Assembly: GCF_002119765.1 (NCBI RefSeq)
Contig: NZ_CP021112.1
Location: forward strand, 552,501-616,500
From: Pseudorhodoplanes sinuspersici
GTDB taxonomy: Bacteria > Pseudomonadota > Alphaproteobacteria > Rhizobiales > Xanthobacteraceae
Length of the DNA: 64,000 bases
Reading direction: 5' to 3'
Position numbers and translations under genes: made by a program. This document shows, piece by piece, positions 61,008 through 64,000 of the stretch (within the stretch, counting starts at the first letter, position 1; each line of letters starts with the position of its first letter). Below the pieces are notes generated by a model that saw only the letters and a list, made by a program, of their open reading frames with translations, searched no databases and had not been told where the DNA came from.

Positions 61008-61565
61008 ATGGGAATCTCGATCCGTGCTTACGCCAAGACCCGCGGTGTAAGCCACGTCGCCGTGCTCAAGGCCACGAAGGCGGGCCGCATTCCGCTGGAG
61101 GCGGACGGCACGATCGATCCCGCCAAAGCCGATGCGGCCTGGCAGCGTTCGACTGACCCAGGGCGCACGAAATCCAAACCGAAGGCTCCCGCCGAGAAAC
61201 TCCGGCCCATCGGCGAAGCCGCGCTTGGCTCCGTCCGCGAGACGCTGAAGGAGCAAGGGCTACCTGCCGGCGGCAACGTCACGTTCGTCCAGGCGCGCAC
61301 TGCGCACGAGATCGCCAAGGCGCATCTCGCGCGGCTGCGACTGCAGCGCATGAAGGGCGAGCTGGTGGACCGCGCCCGCGCCACTGCTCTGGTGTTCCGT
61401 CTGGCGCGCGAGGAGCGCGACGCCTGGCTCAACTGGCCCGCGCGTGTTGCGGCGCTGATTGCGGCTGACCTCGGCGTGGAGGCGCACGCGGTCCAGAAAC
61501 TCATCGAGACGCATGTCCGCGGTCACCTCGCCGAACTTGCCGAGATTCGAGCCGAGTTCCGGTGA
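61008..61565 (+). CDS. terminase small subunit-like DNA packaging protein
   Basis: A 185-aa protein with an N-terminal helix-turn-helix (SIRAYAKTRGVSHVAVLKAT), a Lys/Pro linker, then a coiled-coil dimerisation region (HEIAKAHLARLRLQRMKGEL) and WLNWPARVAALIAADLGVEA. This is the layout of Nu1-like small terminases that bind the packaging site and load the large subunit. Its stop overlaps the terminase large subunit start by about 53 bp. No ribosome-binding sequence of note. Confidence 0.8.
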   Translation: MGISIRAYAKTRGVSHVAVLKATKAGRIPLEADGTIDPAKADAAWQRSTDPGRTKSKPKAPAEKLRPIGEAALGSVRETLKEQGLPAGGNVTFVQARTAHEIAKAHLARLRLQRMKGELVDRARATALVFRLAREERDAWLNWPARVAALIAADLGVEAHAVQKLIETHVRGHLAELAEIRAEFR

Positions 61566-63519
61566 CCTGTTCGCCTTCGACGGCGCGGAGGAGCTGAGCC
61601 AGGCTTGGCGCGACGGGCTCACGCCAGACCCGGCGCTCACGGTTTCCGAGTGGGCGGATCGCCATCGGGTGCTCAGCCCTCGCGCATCAGCCGAGCCAGG
61701 ACGCTACCGCACCGATCGCACGCCCTACATGCGGGCGATCATCGATGCGCTGTCGCCCACGCATCCGGCACGCCGCATCGTCGTAATGAAGTCGGCGCAG
61801 GTCGGCTTCACGGAAGGCGGCAATAACTGGATCGGCTACGTCATCCACCATGCGCCGGGGCCGATGCTCGCGGTGCAGCCCACCGTCGAGCTCGCCAAGC
61901 GCTTCTCGCGCCAGCGCATCGATCCGCTGGTCAACGAGAGTCCCGCGCTGCGCGAACGGGTGAAACCCGCGCGCTCGCGCGACGCCGGCAACACGGTGCT
62001 GTCGAAAGAGTTTCCCGCAGGGCTTCTGGTCATCACCGGCGCGAACAGCGCGGTCGGGCTGCGCTCCATGCCCGCGCGTTACCTGTTCCTCGACGAGGTC
62101 GATGCCTATCCGCCATCGGCCGACGAGGAAGGCGACCCGGTCGCTCTTGCCGAAGCGCGCACCCGCACCTTCTCGTGGCGCTCGAAAGTCCTGCTGGGAT
62201 CGACGCCGACAATCCATGGCTTGTCGCGCGTGGAGCGTGAGTACGAGGCATCCGATCAGCGCCGCTACTTCGTGCCCTGTCCGCACTGCCGGGACATGCA
62301 GTGGCTGAGCTTCGAGCGGCTGCGCTGGGACAAGGGCAAGCCCGACACCGCACATTATATATGCGTCGCCTGTGACGGGCGGCTCGAAGAGCACCACAAG
62401 ACCGCCATGCTCGAGGCCGGCGAGTGGCGCCCAACCGCGCAAGCGCAGGACCCCGGCACGATCGGCTTTCATGTGTCGGCGCTCTATTCGCCGGTGGGCT
62501 GGCTGTCGTGGGAGAACATCGCGCGCCTCTGGGAAGCGGCGACCACCGATGAGGCCAGGCGCAGCTTCAAGAACAGCGTGCTCGGCGAGACCTGGGTCGA
62601 GACCGGCGAGGCGCCGGATTGGCAGCGTCTCTATGAACGCCGGGAATCCTGGCAGATCGGCACCGTGCCGAGCGGCGGCTTGTTCCTGACGGCGGGCGCC
62701 GACGTCCAGAAGGACCGCATCGAGGTCGATGTCTGGGCTTGGGGCCGAGGTCTCGAAAGCTGGCTCGTCGATCACGTCGTCGTCGAAGGCGGACCCGAGC
62801 AAGCCGAGACCTGGGAGGAGCTTGGTCTCCTTCTCGATCACACGTGGTTGCATGCGCATGGGACGCGGCTCGGTCTTGCAAAGCTCGCGATCGACACCGG
62901 CTACGAGGCGCCGGCTGTCTATGCCTGGGCTCGCAGGGCCGGTCATGCGCAGGTCGCGCCCATCAAGGGTGTTGAGGGCTTCAACCGTGCGGCGCCGGTC
63001 GCCGGCCCAACCCACGTCGACGTCACAGAGGGCGGCAAGAAGCTTCGACGCGGGGCACGGCTCTGGACGATCGCGGTCGCCACGTTCAAGAGCGAGACCT
63101 ATCGCTTCCTGCGACTCGGGGCACCGACCGACGAAGAGATCGAAGCCGGCGCGCGCTATCCCGCAGGCTTCGTCCACCTGCCGCGCGGCGCGGAAGCAGA
63201 ATGGGTGAAGCAGCTCGTCGCCGAGCAGCTCGTCACCGTCAAGACGAAGCGCGGGTTTACGAGGCTTGAGTGGCAGAAGCTGCGCGAACGCAACGAAGCG
63301 CTCGACTGTCGCGTCTATGCGCGCGCCGCCGCTTGGATTGCCGGCGCCGATCGCTGGACCGAAGCCATGTGGCGGGACCTGGAACAGCAGGTTGGAGCCG
63401 CAGAGGAAGTGGAAAGCGATCCGCCGTCTGAAGCTTCCTCCGAGACCGTCGCCGGCATCGTTCGGCGCCGTCCGGAGCACCGCGGCCGGCGCGTCTTTCG
63501 ATCGAGCTATTTCAGCTGA
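61513..63519 (+). CDS. phage terminase large subunit, GpA family
   Basis: About 668 aa from ATG 61513. The ATPase part has IVVMKSAQVGFTEGGN near 85-100 (Walker A variant) and RYLFLDEVDAYP near 175 (Walker B). A zinc-ribbon-like CPHCRDMQWL/CVACDGRL pair follows near 240-275, then the RNase H-like nuclease region (LFLTAGADVQKDRIEVDVWA near 395 and LAIDTGYEAPAVYAWARR near 460). GpA terminases cut and pump DNA into the head at the portal. It indicates a lambda-like packaging module; the head genes should continue past the window. Confidence 0.95.
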   Translation: MSAVTSPNLPRFEPSSGDLFAFDGAEELSQAWRDGLTPDPALTVSEWADRHRVLSPRASAEPGRYRTDRTPYMRAIIDALSPTHPARRIVVMKSAQVGFTEGGNNWIGYVIHHAPGPMLAVQPTVELAKRFSRQRIDPLVNESPALRERVKPARSRDAGNTVLSKEFPAGLLVITGANSAVGLRSMPARYLFLDEVDAYPPSADEEGDPVALAEARTRTFSWRSKVLLGSTPTIHGLSRVEREYEASDQRRYFVPCPHCRDMQWLSFERLRWDKGKPDTAHYICVACDGRLEEHHKTAMLEAGEWRPTAQAQDPGTIGFHVSALYSPVGWLSWENIARLWEAATTDEARRSFKNSVLGETWVETGEAPDWQRLYERRESWQIGTVPSGGLFLTAGADVQKDRIEVDVWAWGRGLESWLVDHVVVEGGPEQAETWEELGLLLDHTWLHAHGTRLGLAKLAIDTGYEAPAVYAWARRAGHAQVAPIKGVEGFNRAAPVAGPTHVDVTEGGKKLRRGARLWTIAVATFKSETYRFLRLGAPTDEEIEAGARYPAGFVHLPRGAEAEWVKQLVAEQLVTVKTKRGFTRLEWQKLRERNEALDCRVYARAAAWIAGADRWTEAMWRDLEQQVGAAEEVESDPPSEASSETVAGIVRRRPEHRGRRVFRSSYFS

Positions 63520-63560
63520 CCTGGCCAGCGCTTGCGAATAGCGAACAAACGGAGGGGAAC

Positions 63561-63824
63561 GTGAGCGGCGCGGAATGGGCAATCACCGCCGCCTTTGCGG
63601 CGCACGCGCTCGCGGTGATCGCCGCTCTCGTCAAGCTCGTAGCGTGGGCAGCGGCGAGCCAGGCGAAGTTCGAGGCTCGCCTCGATGGGATCGAATCGAA
63701 GGTCGACAACGACGTCGCCGGCCGACGGATTGTCGCCGAGCTGCGCGCTGACGTCGCGGCGATCAAGGCGACGCTTGCCGAACTCAAGGAGCAGATCCGC
63801 AGGTTCACTCCCGAGCGGCAATGA
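63561..63824 (+). CDS. small membrane-anchored coiled-coil phage protein
   Basis: An 87-aa protein from GTG 63561 (GGAGGGGAAC upstream). One transmembrane segment (about 5-31, WAITAAFAAHALAVIAALVK) is followed by a coiled coil with heptad spacing (ARLDGIESKVDNDVAGRRIV to the end). Such a one-pass protein between terminase and head-tail genes is common in lambdoid phages; an i-spanin-like or morphogenetic role is possible but unproven. Confidence 0.7.
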   Translation: MSGAEWAITAAFAAHALAVIAALVKLVAWAAASQAKFEARLDGIESKVDNDVAGRRIVAELRADVAAIKATLAELKEQIRRFTPERQ

Positions 63825-63903
63825 CCCACTTGAGCGGTGCTGCCGACGATCAGACTCGTGATGTGACCTGGCGAGCCGGATGTCGCGCTGCTTGGGCTGA
63901 GGC

Positions 63904-64000
63904 ATGACCCTGGAAGAGCTGACCGCGCAGCGCGACGCGCTGCTCGCCGCGCGCTTTCGCGGCGTGCGCACGGTGGAGGTCGACGGACGCCGCGTGACTT
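63904..64000 (+). CDS. head-tail joining (gpW-like) protein, 3' end outside window
   Basis: Only the first 32 codons are inside the window: MTLEELTAQRDALLAARFRG followed by VRTVEVDGRRVT. This matches the N-terminal pattern of gpW-like head-tail joining proteins, and its place just after the terminase large subunit fits the order terminase, joining protein, portal. The remainder lies beyond base 64000. Confidence 0.7.
   Translation, partial: MTLEELTAQRDALLAARFRGVRTVEVDGRRVT

Overview
The window looks like high-GC chromosomal DNA of an alphaproteobacterium, most likely order Hyphomicrobiales (Bradyrhizobium / Pseudolabrys / Rhodoplanes-like). The evidence is a def-fmt-truA neighbourhood, dapD-dapE, ppc, a Bug-type solute-binding protein, and several palindromic intergenic repeats of the kind scattered through rhizobial genomes. 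No species can be named from the sequence alone.

Bases 1-32.9 kb are core or near-core chromosome. In order: the 3' part of an M23 endopeptidase gene; clpB; a MOSC protein; a divergent FecR-like / beta-barrel TPR pair; a HAD pyrimidine nucleotidase; a Bug solute-binding protein; the lysine/peptidoglycan genes dapD-dapE; ppc; a DUF1772-marR pair; truA, GNAT, a PNPOx-like gene, fmt and def; rmuC; an AmpG-like permease; DUF1622; a ParB-like protein; recR; and two SAM methyltransferases. Then comes an unusually dense oxyanion/metal transport block (25.2-32.7 kb): a FecBCD-type ABC importer, a lone Mop/TOBE molbindin, an orphan ModA-like binding protein, a TupABC tungstate importer, and a divergent excisionase-HTH/periplasmic-binding-like regulator. 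Together these suggest molybdate/tungstate scavenging with local control.

A tRNA-Ser(GGA) gene at 32829-32918 marks the transition to accessory DNA, which continues to the right edge. The first part (33.3-39.9 kb) looks like a defence neighbourhood: a PIN-like protein, a TIR-like-domain protein, a small basic protein, a GHKL (MORC/MutL-like) ATPase with a large novel partner, and a convergent DNA methyltransferase. The methyltransferase is the last gene of a leftward operon built around a serine recombinase (small protein, DUF2924, recombinase, HTH protein), whose first four genes are chained by 4-base overlaps.

From 42.4 kb onward the DNA reads as a prophage. It has an S24 repressor with an operator/promoter region, an unknown early gene and a sigma-like factor. 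The recombination/replication block holds an AAA_24 ATPase, an SSB-like protein, a zinc-finger protein with an SSB-type DDIPF tail, a Cas4-like nuclease, a RecD-like helicase and a Toprim-VapE primase/helicase. An AbiE toxin-antitoxin pair follows, then an iteron field, a RuvC-like resolvase, TSCPD and DUF6456 proteins, and two tandem ParB-DNA methylase fusions. The right end has DUF3489 and small phage proteins, terminase small and large subunits, and the start of a head-tail joining gene. Virion structural genes presumably continue past base 64000.

The least explained items are the TIR/PIN/GHKL/methylase cluster, the two intergenic fields of [TC]GGTNAC repeats flanking the RuvC operon, the DDIPF tail on a protein separate from the SSB-like protein, and a decayed 5' copy of truA upstream of the GNAT gene.
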